64,000 bases of DNA from Pseudoscleropodium purum (taxonomy: Eukaryota > Streptophyta > Bryopsida > Hypnales > Brachytheciaceae). Below the pieces are notes generated by a model. The model was not told the DNA's origin and made no database searches. It worked only from the letters and a program-made list of their open reading frames with translations. Positions within the stretch are counted from its first letter, which is position 1; the number at the start of each line of letters is the position of its first letter. Shown piece after piece: positions 1 through 12,400 of this stretch. The stretch spans positions 9,116,501-9,180,500 of the forward strand of contig OZ017802.1 of NCBI GenBank assembly GCA_963969395.1, written 5' to 3'. The translations under genes were made by a program, and so were the position numbers.

Positions 1-1875
1 TTTTTACCAAGAGCATGAATGTCAACACTACCACACCTAGAAGGCAAGCTCAACATTCTTTGTTCAATAATTACTTAATTCGCCTAAAACTTTAAAAATA
101 GTCATCAAAAGTAAAGTTTGAATAGCATTTTTAAGTCAATTAGTGAGGTTAACACTAAATTTCATTGATAGTGTAGTTCATTCCACAATTGTCATCATCA
201 CTTACAATGGTTACAATGTATTTCTAAAGTAGTTGCAATGTTGAAACCTTTCAATGGCAACATTCTTTGATAGACTTAATATACTCAAACAATAGATGAC
301 TTTGTTGTGGCTATTTCTAAATTTTCATAGTGCATTTCCCCCAAATAGATGACTTTGTAGTGGCTACTCCTAAATGGCTATTACCGATGCATCTCCTAAA
401 TGCCCATTTCTTTGGAAAGGATACATTTATAATTTTTGAATATATATATGGCTATAATGTGGCTATTTTAAAAATGGTTGTAAAAGTTCGATTGCCACAT
501 TAATGTGACTTACTTTAAACCAATCCTTTTACCCTTGTAAGGAGAAGACTTATAACCATGTAGTTGAATCTAAAAATCATTCAGTCTGTAAGTTCAAGTA
601 TTCTAATTTTGCCCTAAGGATATGGATAGTAAATAGTTTTTAATTTTTAATTTAAAGATTATACTAATATTTTTTTACGATTTAGGAATATTTTTTTTAG
701 ATTTCTTAGTGAAGATTTAAAATTATTGTGAATTTATGAAGAAGATATAAAAAAAACTTATATCAACTTTCTATCGTATTGAATTTATTTTGAGCATTTT
801 AAAGTGTTCCTCAATATGGGCATTAAGAAGCTTTTGAAGCAAGCAATGTCTCTATTCTTCTTTATTTTTGCTTGACTCTTGGCAAGGATCCCTTGACTAG
901 GCTCTCTATAAAAAAGATTCACTCCATGATTTGTTCTACAGTCCACACTCCACAACAAAGCTTCCCCCTCTCCACAATGAATGAGAGTAAGGCATGAAAA
1001 CAAATTTAGTATTTTAATAGGGTGGGGGCATTGAAGTGAAAATGTTTGGAAACTAGCTACTACAATAGAGAAATTTGCTTCATAGGTTGTATGTATCGTT
1101 ACAAGGTTAGAAAGTTGCAACACTAGTGTCATTGGCTAACTAAGAAGTAGTGTGATGCTGGGGCTCCTACTATAATATTGCATCTCTATAGTATGTAGTT
1201 TTTAAACTAGGTAATTGCAAAGCAGGTAAAGTTGTAAGAAAAAATCTCAAATTAGGACCTATCGAGGTACAAGTGGCGATGTTGGTCTTAACCAATGATT
1301 ACATTTTATAACTTTGCTTACTTTGCAATTACTGGACATAATGCCAATGCATTGAAGTCGAGCCATTTGATTTCTTTGATTGCTTAACCAATCAAAAAAT
1401 TCCATGACGGCGAAAGTCTCTTGCATTTAGATTATAATATGTGAATCTGCACTCACTAAGTTTATACTCACTAAGGAATATCAGTTAAGCTTAATCGTAG
1501 TAGAAATTTCTCTTAAATATCTCTCGCTACCAAACCAATGAAATGTCTACTTCATATCCACCCTTCTGGAAAATTTACAAAAGGTAAGTAGTAACTTAAG
1601 TATTATCAGTTTTAATCTGCCTCTCTTTAAGCAACCGAAACATGACGGCGAAACTCTCCTGCATTAACATTATGAAAAATTAACATTATGAAAAATAGAT
1701 TCGACCAAAATACATTTTTTCCTGCTCCATGTCTGCCAGTGCAGCCTAGGCATGTGACATTACAGAGGTCAGGCGCAGCCCAGCCAACTTCCCTTGAGTT
1801 CCCCACTTGGTCTTTCTCTCTCTCTTTTTCCCTTGCTGCGTGTCTCAAGCGTCCATCCTTTCGAACCTTGATTCA
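1..1875. other. AT-rich intergenic sequence upstream of the aldolase gene
   Basis: I see no gene here. Short open frames on either strand lack homology sense and splice context. The last few hundred bases become less AT-rich and contain CT-rich tracts (about 1808-1832), which fits the promoter and 5' leader of the plus-strand aldolase gene that follows. Confidence 0.5.
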
Positions 1876-4800
1876 ATGTGTGCAGCAATGCGTACAGTTG
1901 CCGGCGATGCGCTGCGGATGCTTACCGTCTCGTCCAAGTCCAGAACACCCTTGTCCTCCTCCTCTTCTTCTTTCTTCTCTTCGCCGGGATCGTTGTACCG
2001 TCGCACTCATTTTAGTGCAACGCCATTGTGGAGGAGGAGCGGCTCCCGGAGTTTCCATTGGGCGGCGAAGAATTCTTCCAAGGGGCGTCTTGTTCTTGTT
2101 GCAGCGAGCATGGCGACCAAAGCATCGGTACTTCTTGAGTGTGCGCTACCATTGTGTGTTGGTTTGTGTCTGCTTAATTTCTAGTGTGAGGAGGAGTTCT
2201 TGGGATGGAAGATTAGGAGTCGGAATGGACTAGGGGGAGCTGCTTGCGAGGTGTATGGGATCAAGTAGGTATAGACTGTTTTTCTTAGGTGGTAGCTTCT
2301 CGTATGTGGAATTTAGGATTGAAACTAGCGTGCGTGTTTCCTTGATTGAGTGCGGTGGTATTGATGTACGGAATTGGAGTCATGTTTGAGAGATTGGATG
2401 AGAGTGTGGATTATTCTCCAGCCCTAGCATTCAAAGGAAGCGATCCAATACACCCGGACCTCTTTAATGTAACAGCCTAGGTTGGAGTTACTGAATTGGA
2501 GTCAAGAGCGTGCTGTTTGATGAAGCCTGAATTATTCTGCAGCTCTAACATTCGAAGCATGCTATCCAATACAGCCGGAGCTCTTTAGTGTCACAGCCAA
2601 GGCGCTCAAAATGCGTGGAATTTTGTGACATTGTAACGATCCAGTGCTGCATGTAAATGTGACAGTAAAGAAGTTGCAGAACAGTCGTCTAGAGTCCCTT
2701 TCGCGCTCGTTGATGTTGTCGAAGTTCTTAAAAGTTAGGTTTTCAACGTATGTGTGCTATTGTGATCATGGAGTCAGTTTTGAACTGAGTATTTCTCGTT
2801 CCTAGGGTTTGGTGAGAGAACAGGGGATGTGAAATTAGAGAAGGGTTATCAAAGGGTCCAGATGTACTCGTGTTCAGTGCTCTGACGTTAAGAGGGTAAG
2901 GCAGAGGGTACTATTTGCATCGCTCTAATCATGTTAACCAATATGTAGAATTGTGATTTTGGGAGATCAGTATCGGTCTAGAGTTGTGGAGAGATCACTT
3001 CGGCTACAAGAGAGCCAAATCTGCTTGGGTCAAATTTTTATCACCATGTATGAATTTCTCATGCAAGTATAACATGGGAGGTTGTAGGCCATTAGAAGTG
3101 GCAGTGGACAACCCCATTTCCATTCAAAGGGCATGAAAGGACATTCAGCCAAACACCACTTGCTATCAAGTGTATGAGTAGACGAGTTGCTGCTTGTAAC
3201 AGGGATCAATATGTGAGATGGGATCAGGTCCCTAACGGTTTAGTATCCTCTAATTTACTGAAGCTTGATCTCAGTTACTAGAATAAATTCATTTTTCTGA
3301 GGCATCATATGACAATTGTACAGGGAGGGAGTAGTACACTGAAGGAGAGGCTCCGCAACGGCGAACAGCTCTACGGAGCCTTTTCTGTGAGTTTCTCGCC
3401 AGTTGTAGCGGAGATTCTCGGTTGGTCGGGCTATGACTTTGTGGTGGTTGATATGGAACATGGTCCTGGAGACACCATGGCCGCTTTGCCTATTCTGCAG
3501 GCTCTGGCTTCTACAGGAACGCCAGCCATCATTCGCATCCCTGCTAACGATCCTGTTTGGGCGAAGAAAGCGTTGGACCTGGGGCCTGCAGGCATCATGT
3601 TTCCGATGGTCAATGATGCAAATGCTGCAAGGGATGCAGTAAGGGCGTGCCGGTACCCTCCAGCAGGTATAAGGGGTGCTGCTTTTCCTATTGTTCGAGC
3701 TGCTCAGTATGGCCTGGACCCCTCCTACCTGAGTCGGTGTGAAGATGATCTTCTCATTATGTGCCAGGTACATCTAATGCTCCAAATTCTAAAACTCTCA
3801 CTTTAGAAATTATTAAAATCTTAGGGCCGCTTTACACTTGGGGACCAAGTCAAGAATATTGCACTCCCAGTGGGAAAGAGCTTAGAAATGGTCCAGTAAA
3901 ATGAGAGTGCTTAGAGTTTTTGATTTTCTTGACTCGGTCCCAAGTGTATAGCGAGACTAAGGTGTACTATTAGCTGCCTGGTCAATAATTAAACCGTTGT
4001 GAATTTTGAAATATAGAAGTTCACATTCAAATGGATGCACTGGACTTTAATGGAAAAATGGAGAATCTACTAGACAGTGCCTGTTGGTCCAGTTAATGTC
4101 CATGCTAAAGGCCACCTCGTATCAACCAAATAGCTCTAACTGGAGGTGTAAAGGCCCATTCACTAGTAAGAAGTTATCCTACCTATCGTGTGCCTGCTCT
4201 TGCAAGGTACCTAATGGGGGTTAGGCTTTCAGATTAGCTGACTGCTACTATTTGCTTGGTATGGAAAATTCAGCACTGATATAAGCAGAATTACGTTAGT
4301 TGCCCAAAATGAAGGAGTTAAGGTATATGGTGAAAGTGAATTTTAAATTCATTGCAGTTTAGTTAGCATTGATGGCTGACTTCCACAACTTGGGCATAAA
4401 GGCATTTAGCACTAATTGGCGCTACTTTGTTGGTGCGGATGGGGTCTTAAAGTTAGAATTGGGCTCTTATCGTAGATATGATATATATCCTGCTGAGCAA
4501 GAGGCCTTTTAATCGACCTTTCTGAGTTTCTCATTTTCACTTATATGCTCGGAAGTTGACACTTGTAAGCAATGGTTTGCAGTTAGAATCTCAGCAAGCG
4601 GTCGACAATATAGCTGAAATTGCTGCTGTTGATGGTGTGGACTGTATCCAAATGGGACCTCTTGATCTGCGTTCGGACATGGGCTTGTTGCGAGCTCCTG
4701 ATGATAAGAGACCATCAATGTTGCTCAGGTAAAAATTTGCAGTATTTCTAATTGTGCTCTGGGGTTGATCAAAAGGTAGGAATCGTGTATTGCATCTAAG

Positions 4801-5043
4801 GTATGAATATGACGTTATTGTTCACATGGAGTTTTCCGCATGGCTATTTCACACAGGGAAGTTGAGACAACTTTGAAGTCTTCAGGAGTGTTCCTAGGCG
4901 GATTTTCAACGAGCGACGATCCACCCTCAAAGTTGCTGAAGCTCGGGTACCACATGGTCTCAGGTACGACTGATGTTGTTCTACTTAGAGATGCTGCTCT
5001 TGCAGACATTCGGAAGGCCAGAGATGACACTAAATCTGCATAA
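1876..5043 (+). CDS. HpcH/HpaI family 2-oxo-acid aldolase, organelle-targeted
   Basis: Four exons: 1876-2127, 3324-3767, 4583-4728 and 4857-5043, all phase-consistent, encoding about 342 residues. Family members are metal-dependent class II aldolases that split or form 2-keto-3-deoxy acids through a pyruvate enolate. Plant members are often labelled phosphoenolpyruvate carboxylase family protein, and their substrate is not established. Exon 1 encodes an 84-residue Ser/Arg-rich, acid-poor leader, so I infer a chloroplast or mitochondrial transit peptide. The catalytic set is visible: His about 130 in MEHGPGDT, Arg about 155 in IIRIPANDP, metal-binding Glu about 234 (LESQQAV) and Asp about 260 in QMGPLDLR. 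The start is the first in-frame ATG; a second lies four codons on at 1888. Intron 1 is 1.2 kb and holds a tandem duplication; intron 2 holds a small MITE. No adjacent gene suggests a pathway partner. Confidence 0.88.
2371..2614. repeat. Tandem duplication (122-bp period) in aldolase intron 1
   Basis: Two diverged head-to-tail copies start at 2371 and 2493. Both open with GAATTGGAGTCA and share a block reading ATCCAATACA followed by CCGGA and CTCTTTA. The repeat lies wholly within the first intron and does not touch coding sequence. Confidence 0.7.
3821..3960. mobile_element. Small MITE in aldolase intron 2
   Basis: A 140-bp stretch whose ends are inverted copies: left TTAGGGCCGCTTTACACTTG, right complement TTAGTCTCGCTATACACTTG. 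Inside, a GGACCAAGTCAAGAA block pairs with TTCTTGACTCGGTCC, so nearly the whole element can fold as a hairpin. The ends resemble the element at 20912-21270, which suggests one family. It has no coding capacity. Confidence 0.7.
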
Positions 5044-5505
5044 GTTAGGTTGACCGAGCAATCGAAAGTATGAGAGTTCTTTCAATTCATATGGGACCAG
5101 GTCACCTCGCATAGTTTTAGCCCTGGCCATTTGTACAGGGTTTCAGGTAACTGAATGTCGAATGCATACATTGACCTCATATTTTCTTGTCGGATGTCAA
5201 ATATCATTTTATTCAACACTATTGTCATTTGCAAAATAATCCTTCAATCACTCCTAGCAAGTATGACTTTGATTTGGTCTCAGTACACATGCAGTAGAAT
5301 TACATCAACGACTCTACAAGTGTTCATTTTTTTTATAACGGTTTGGATTTTATTGAACGAGCTTAGGCTTTTTGGAAAGCCAACATGCTAAACTGCAAGG
5401 TTGAATCGTTGTATGATTGATTTGATTAATCTGAGTAAAACTTCACCTTTATATTGAATTTCTATTGTTGAATTTTGTTCGTCAAGGTACAATTGCACAA
5501 CCTTT

Positions 5506-5632
5506 GTCCACTTCTCAAGGTTGTTTTATTTCATTATTTTATTGCATTCTAGATAAAATTATGGAGTTTTTTTGGTCCACTTGTCAAGGTTGTTTTATTT
5601 TATTATTTTATTGCATTCTAGATAAAATTATG
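5506..5632. repeat. 69-bp tandem duplication
   Basis: Both copies begin GTCCACTT and contain the same TTGCATTCTAGATAAAATTA core. They differ by only a few substitutions, so the duplication is fairly recent. The second copy is cut short at about 5632. Confidence 0.85.
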
Positions 5633-6236
5633 CGCTTTAAAAACCTGCAAGCCTTTACAGACTTTCAATTCTTTCTTAAGGGTGATTTTTCTTTGATTAA
5701 AAATGGTTATGAAACTAGAGAACAAATAAAATGTCAATGGGGTTGTCTTGTATAGTATCAAAGTATTTGAAATAAAGTTCTTCCTATTATATTATTCATT
5801 ATATGATCCACCACATTAATTATGTAAAGAAGCTACATTTAAATTTATAGAAAAGTTCATTTTTGACAATTTTACATCATTCCAAAGGTTATTTTGTGGG
5901 ATCATAGAAGAATGTATATTTTATGCAAACAATTGCTCTCTTTGTCCCATGAAAACCTTCAAATATTTTCTTGGCAAGAGATAAATTCTATTTTTTAGTC
6001 TTTTTTACTAGTGATCATGCATTTGAATAGTTGTAACCGAGCTCCTAAATTTGTGCAAAATCTCCAACTTAGAAGTTGTCATTTTGGCACCCAAAGTTTA
6101 TGAAAAAGGTATCATATTTGAGCATTGCTCACTAATGCTATAGGCACCTACATCCAAATAATAAGTCTTGTCTTCTCAATTTTTGAATTGCTATTTTAGA
6201 TCCAAGTGGATTACAATTTGGAGATATGAATTAGAT

Positions 6237-6395
6237 TATGAAATTGAAGCAAGATTGATTTAGATCTTGATTTACTTGTATGCAACTTTGAAATGGTTTG
6301 CTTAATGAGAATGTAAATTATGAAATTGAGGCAAAGATCTTGATTTACTTGTATACAACTTTGAAATGGTTTGCTTAATGAAAATCTAGACTATA
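6237..6395. repeat. 82-bp tandem duplication
   Basis: Both copies begin TATGAAATTGA and share TTTGAAATGGTTTGCTTAAT. The second copy lacks a few bases after the start. Non-coding. Confidence 0.85.
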
Positions 6396-7299
6396 ATGTT
6401 GGTTTGGCTATACTTATGACATTATTTATTTGAATCTCCATTGAAGAGTCTTTGATCACTTAATTTGTTCCATCAAGGTTGTTCAATATGGTAGGGCACA
6501 TGTTTGCTAAACTTGTTGAATGATCAAAATCAATAAATGAAGCATATTAGTGATACAATCGAATTATATCTAATTTAGAGGTTTTTAGTGCATTAGAAAG
6601 AATAAATTATTTGGATATTATATACAACTTTTGTACATTATTTTTTAGTGAATCTAAATCAAAGATAGATATCATGGACCATTAAATCGATCCAAATAAC
6701 AAATATTTGTAAACTTTAATTAGTGATGTTTTCCATATCTCATTGTTTGGTATAAAACAATTCAAAATCTTTTTGCTAAGGTAGAATTTTTCAATTTATT
6801 AATCAAAATATTAAACAAATTTTTTGGAATCAAATTAATAACTATTTAAAAAAAAACATATGAAAAATGGAGTGACTATTGTATTATAATAATATATAAG
6901 ATTACTCCAAAATACAATATGAAAAATTTAATTGTTTTTTAATTTGAAATATGAAATAAGTTTTTAATTTTAATCTTTTCAATTAGAAGCTTGAATCCCT
7001 TTTCAAATTTGTACAAAAATAATTTCTCATCATTTTTCTTGAGGAATTTTAGGTTCAAATACTATTAGCATGCAAGCAATTGATTTTGATTTTTAGAACA
7101 AACAATGAAGTGTAAGTTGTATTTGTGCATGGGGTCAAATTTGGATAAAATATAGACAAGTGAGCCAATTATTTTGGTGTTAAATTTGAATAAACTATGG
7201 TTTTCAAAGTATGTGACTAGTTTAGCAAGTGTACATTTAACACCAAAATTTAGATACTGGGGTCAATTTTAGTTACAAGATCAAAATTAGGTGCACTTA

Positions 7300-7661
7300 G
7301 AGCATCATCAATGAATCACAACAAAAGAGGCAACAAATCAAATTACTTATCACTCATTTGCATAAAATTAGAAATTGACAATATTGTCATTGGAAATGCA
7401 TCACAAATTTGTTTACGTAGTCATAAGAAAATCTAGATTTGAACTTAAGAAAAAAAAAATAGGGTCCATTAGAAACAAGTTAAAAGACAAACATGGAAAG
7501 CCACTTCAAATCATGCTTAAGAAAGTAAAATCATGAAAAATGTCTCCAAATATTTTTGTGCACTCCTAATAATATTATTCTCAAGTTCTTACTAATTCCA
7601 CATCAATCAAAAGGTGTATTTAATTTGTTGCTTCTTTTGTTGTGATCCATTGATGATGCCC
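7300..7661. mobile_element. MITE with about 39-bp terminal inverted repeats
   Basis: The left end (7300-7338) starts GAGCATCATCAATGAATCAC. The complement of the right end (7623-7661) starts GGGCATCATCAATGGATCAC. The arms agree over about 39 bases with three mismatches. The 362-bp element is AT-rich and non-coding. A target duplication is not clear (TTA on the left, TTT on the right), so the superfamily is uncertain, though GAGCATC-type ends are common among plant MITEs. Confidence 0.8.
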
Positions 7662-7801
7662 TTTATCACATCTCCATGCTAAATATTCACATGAAATTTA
7701 AAATTGTATTTGTATTTAAAATCTTTGGCGATCCTGCTTGCTGTCATCTGGACTTTAGAAAGCATGTGATAATACAGAGTGTGATACAGAGGTTCGAGTG
7801 T

Positions 7802-9485
7802 TCACAAAGGAGAATCTTCTTTGCAATTATAGTGTGAAATTTGAAATACCCCAGTAGCTTCCAGATTTGGGCTGGTATTATTGCGGAAAATCTCATCAAA
7901 AAACGCCTCCATAGGAACCTGCATTACAAAATACATGAATCCATTCAAAAGTTAAACTGATAGAAAAAGCATCCGCCCATTTGGTGGAAAATGAACACAG
8001 CAGTTTCAACACAACAGTCATTTGTGAATGTCCACCAAAATCAGATTAATTTTCGATAGCACCTTCACTGGTAAGAAGAAAACTTGGAATGCTGTAAATC
8101 CTGCACTAGGTTTCCGAGATTCCAGTATCCTTTCTGTCCTCTTCAAATTCCTAAGATTTTCTATGGCAGTGAGGAGGCCAAAGCTTAACTTCAACCTGAA
8201 GACAGTACAAAGTTGCTTAGGCTCTCAAATTTCATTCTTTTCTCAGCAGAATCAATTCATTCCCGTCTTTTATGAGCATCAGTGTTGCATAGAAAAATTC
8301 AAACATCCACATTCGGTCGTACTTACAGGTTGAATTTTGTGTCAAACTCACATATTCTCTGTACTGTACTTTTTACCACTTGAACGACTTCATTCGTCGA
8401 CTAGCAAACTGGACTTGTCCATTTAGACTGACGAAAAAGGCGTGTTGGTATTGTCAGTTCACGAAGATATAAAATTATCACTAATAAGCTCGAAACTCGT
8501 GTTTTCACTTCACTTCATGGCATGCCAGACACACCAGAGAGTTAGTATTGCTTGTGTCGAATTCCCCGAGAAAAATATCAAGTATTACAAGTTAACCCGG
8601 TTTTCAGATGATTCTCTTGAAGGATCATAATAAATTTGAGTTTTCCAGTCTTCGTAATTCCTTACTCTTCTCACTACACACTTGACCTCATACAAGACTG
8701 GTGAGATAGTAAATAAATAACATGATTGCATTTAGTATTTGCAGGTTGAACTTAGTAAACTGGACTGCAAATGTAAAATCAAAAGGCCCAGAACACTTGA
8801 CGCTCAGATGTTCACAGAGAAGTTCTATTAGAATTTCTGATCACTAATTTCCACTCAATGTGAGACGCGGTCTAAGAACGACTTGCTTAAGTGGCTTAAT
8901 AGTGGAATATTTGATAGGATCCTGAAACTGGAACTTAGATACCAGTAGAAATTAGATTTGTAAAGCATGAGCAAGTGCGTGTGACAGTTTGAAGAAAATG
9001 AAGGGAGAAAACAATCTTCGTTAAAGCGAGGATTTAATTTGTTTCCTCTCGCGATCTTATTATACAGCTCCTAATCCTCATTACCTAGTTGACCGAAAAG
9101 TTACCTGTCATGCCGCAGGTATTTGCCTGAGGTCCTGAGATTGAAACTTTCGTCTGTTGGCTGATGATCTGCAAGCACGGCAAACATAAGGTGCCATATT
9201 GGACGAAGTAATGAGTCAAGACCTGATTAAAGAATTGCAAGCTAGGAAAAAAGAAAACAACGACATTCTTGGTCAGTAACAACCAAGATTTAGAGGATGC
9301 AAGATTGAGAAGTACCATTTCTGTCATACCAAGATAAGACATGTCAGCTTCTTTCCGCACTGTCAATAAGATGATATGGGCGTCATGGAAGCTCATCGAA
9401 CTTTTTCTAATCGGCATTTGAAAATACCAAATTTCTTGCTCGAGTACGTCTTGCGGCAACATCGACGCAAAAGGCGCAGCACGAA
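7802..9485 (-). CDS. Probable 3'-terminal exons of the coiled-coil gene
   Basis: Tentative exons: 9485-9316, 9168-9105, 8921-8855, 8697-8589, 8195-8084 and 7918-7802. The last three joins and the TGA at 7802 are phase-consistent. Their protein is mixed alpha/beta rather than coiled coil, with pieces such as KYSTIKPLKQVVLRPRL, YEVKCVVRRVRNYEDW, SFGLLTAIENLRNL and VPMEAFFDEIFRNN. Exon 17 of the coiled-coil gene can join the 9485 exon in phase through a donor after 9703 or 9739, which would bypass the TAG at 9674. The join between the 9168-9105 and 8921-8855 exons does not keep frame as drawn, so an exon is missing or misplaced. A separate small gene is less likely because no start codon or promoter-like break is evident. 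Confidence 0.45.
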
Positions 9486-12400
9486 CTGACAAAGAGTCAT
9501 AAGAACAGTCAAATAAAGCTAAACTAACATCGTGACATGAAATCCTGAGGCACGCCCATTGCACCTAATGTGCTCATAAGTGTCTGAAGTTTTCAGATAT
9601 GAATTCCTTTGGAAATCCACTACATGACATAATGTTTTTCAGAGATGGAAGTACTTACGTCGAACTCAAACATCTACGGAATCCTTCCTTTTCGCTTGTA
9701 ACCATTTCGCCCATGGGGCCCATTGTGTTCGTAATGACCATAGTGCTCGGAGCGAGTGGTAGAGTCATCCAGGTGATTCTTTCTTACAGTATGTTTCCGT
9801 CGGTCAGAAAGCATAGCCGGTTCATGCTGTTGTCTGTTGTTGACACCAACTTTCTTGAAATGACCAACGCTGTGATTCATTCTACAATCTTCTTGATAGA
9901 TGTCTTGCTCGTGGGTTTGTCGTTGACGCCTGCCACCGTACTGTCCATGATATTTGTGACCACAGACTTTCCCGGGTGGACTATGGTCGTCCAGTCTATT
10001 ATCATCGTCAATCGGGTTTCTACAGAGGTGTATCCGATGTCCTTCCTTACATCTTGGTTTGTGATCAACTTTCCCTCTTGTGCTTGATTCCGCCTGTCCA
10101 TGATGTAAGTGTCCATTGCTGTCGGGAAATTCCGATCCTGCCGGTGCAGACCTAGTATCATCACTCTGTAGCAGGAGAAACCATAGAAACCATTAGATGA
10201 AAAGAAAACATGAAAATCGGTTCTTTTGCAATGTCCTGTGGAAAATGCTATCTACGATATACTGGAACTAACAGTTGTAACCATAAACTTTCTTGCACTT
10301 CATCTCAACGCTTTTGCCTGAAGAGTGGCACAAATTCCTTATTTAAATGTGGCACTAAGTCAAGATCATTCGTGCCTTGGTAATTAAGTGCTGATTTTAC
10401 CTTGGCTGTCTTGACATCTCTGGCTAGCTCTAATAGTTTCATGCGTCGAGTCAATGCTGCTCGCATAAGCTCCTCGGTCTTCCTCCAGGATTGCTCCCGT
10501 CTCATGATCTCATCTGTCAACCCGTCTCCATGTATGATCTCAAGCGATACTATCCAAGCCAATAACAGTGCCAATAACATCGAAGCCGATAACAGTGTCT
10601 CTCAACTACCGTTTGTTGTTCGTGAGGCATGTTCCACAAAATGGTCTACCTCACTCTCCTTCAGGCTGGTGTCTAAAGTTATATTTGCTTGCCTAGTTAC
10701 ATTGAGAACATGAGATATTTACGAACTGAAAATGCATATATTTGCTGTTGAGAGAACAGGCGGTCAATCCGTACAAAATGCAAGATTTGTTTGCTGCTAT
10801 CATAACCAAGTGACCCGCTTCACTTAATGACCAATCAAAAATAGAATTAGTTAAAAGACTCACCTTGAATGGAACTATGTTTGGCTTCAACTTCTGAGGA
10901 CTGGCCATCACAATTCTTATCGGTATGGCCGGCGGAAGGGGTAGGTGATGGTCGTGGTGGTGCCCCAAGCGGAGGATGTTGAGGAGATGTGGCAGCAAAT
11001 TCTGGTAGACGAGTCGCCGGAGGTGGAGGCGGACAAGAGGGATCATGATGAGGTTCAGGAGTTGCTGTGTGCTTCTGCTGCTGTTGATGCTGTGGGTCTA
11101 TGTCCGGCATCTCAACTTCGCTAATCTGCATCAGTGACGCGTACAAGAAGGAAGTGCCACACTAGTACAATGTAAGTCCTCAGTTTGGAACCCATAAAAA
11201 GAAAAACGAATGCCTCGGTTCAGAAATTCAATGTTAACATGTGCAATTTCCAGTTGTCTTAGAAGGAATGAGGAATTGAATCAGAGTGTTGAATTAGAAG
11301 GAAAAAGGAATTGAATACTGTTACAATCATTCAGCCATGAAGATTCGTACAAGCTGAGAAATTTGTACACCATAAATCTTAGGCTGATCTAGTCTCCACG
11401 TCCCTGACATGGTAAATTCTGCTTACTGTAACTAACCTTAATCTTTTCAAAGTTTGCATGGTAAACACTTGCATTCGATAACTGCTCTGATTCGAATTCC
11501 ATGCTATCCAGCATCGTATCATCAACTCCAAGATCTGCAATAAAATTCTCGGTTCTCAATCATTTATTTTTTTTGACTTCATAAACTTCACAAACTTCAC
11601 AGTGATTTAGAATAGCAGCAACCTCAAAGCACTCTGCACTCCGGATATGCAGATATACTAATGCTTTAAGCAGTTTGAAGTCTTGATCCCTCAGACTTTA
11701 ATGAGCCCATAAGCTACAATCCAGAGGTTCTAAATTTCTTAACGCCTTCTAGTTACAGCGAGGAAATCAAACGCCGACTTTCGAAAAACACTCAAGATTG
11801 GAAGATCGGATTTGAGACAGTACCTTCACCTAGAGAACAATCGTAGGGCAACACTTCAACTGGAGGTGTCCAAACTTCAGAAATGGAAGCATCCCTACAA
11901 TAAAGTGAATGCCTTAATTCAGAACCTCAAATCAAGCACGTTGCTTTCTTTACTTATGAACCAACCTTACTGAGGAACCAAGTAGCTAGGCTGAATGTGA
12001 AAGAAATACTCCGTATCTCACATTCGTCCGTCCGCATATTCCTGCAAGTGAGAAACTGTATTTTCAAGTTCGTAATTCCTCCTGTTGATATCTTCGTATT
12101 CTTGCTTCAGAGCCTCGTAGTCTTCTGCCAGCCTGACAGGTCAAACTCAATGCCATCAAACAAAACACCATCCTCTACTCTGTGAAACGTCAATTTCGTT
12201 ACACAGTCAGAAATACATGACATTGGCATTTTTCAAGGCAGGCACCTTGAATCCTAAACCTATACCAGTCCTAGTTTCTAGAACTTGAGTGTCTTATTTT
12301 TGGCGCTAAGATTCGCGCCAATATACTGAAATTGAAATTGTAAGATAAAATCCCTTTTCATTTCAATATTTCAAACTTCACAGAACAGCCGCAAACCAAA

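Larger units (their letters stand above)
5044..7299. other. AT-rich intergenic spacer with two tandem duplications
   Basis: No supportable gene. It contains a 69-bp tandem duplication (5506-5574 and 5575 to about 5632) and an 82-bp one (6237-6318 and 6319 to about 6395). Open frames here are short and translate to low-complexity sequence. Confidence 0.6.

Noticed and set aside
785..1132. Minus-strand open frame of 115 codons in the upstream spacer
   Set aside because: No homology sense, no splice partners and AT-rich composition like the surrounding spacer.
8855..9168. Cyclic-nucleotide-binding domain in the last exons of the coiled-coil gene
   Set aside because: One frame reads ILSNIPLLSHLSKSFLDRVS, which resembles the start of such a domain, but it hits a stop at once and the glycine-rich core that should follow is absent.
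9599..10087. Long plus-strand open frame of 162 codons
   Set aside because: It is antisense to exon 17 of the coiled-coil gene, whose frame joins in phase with 16 other exons. The plus-strand translation is hydrophobic only because the sense strand is rich in His/Asp codons.
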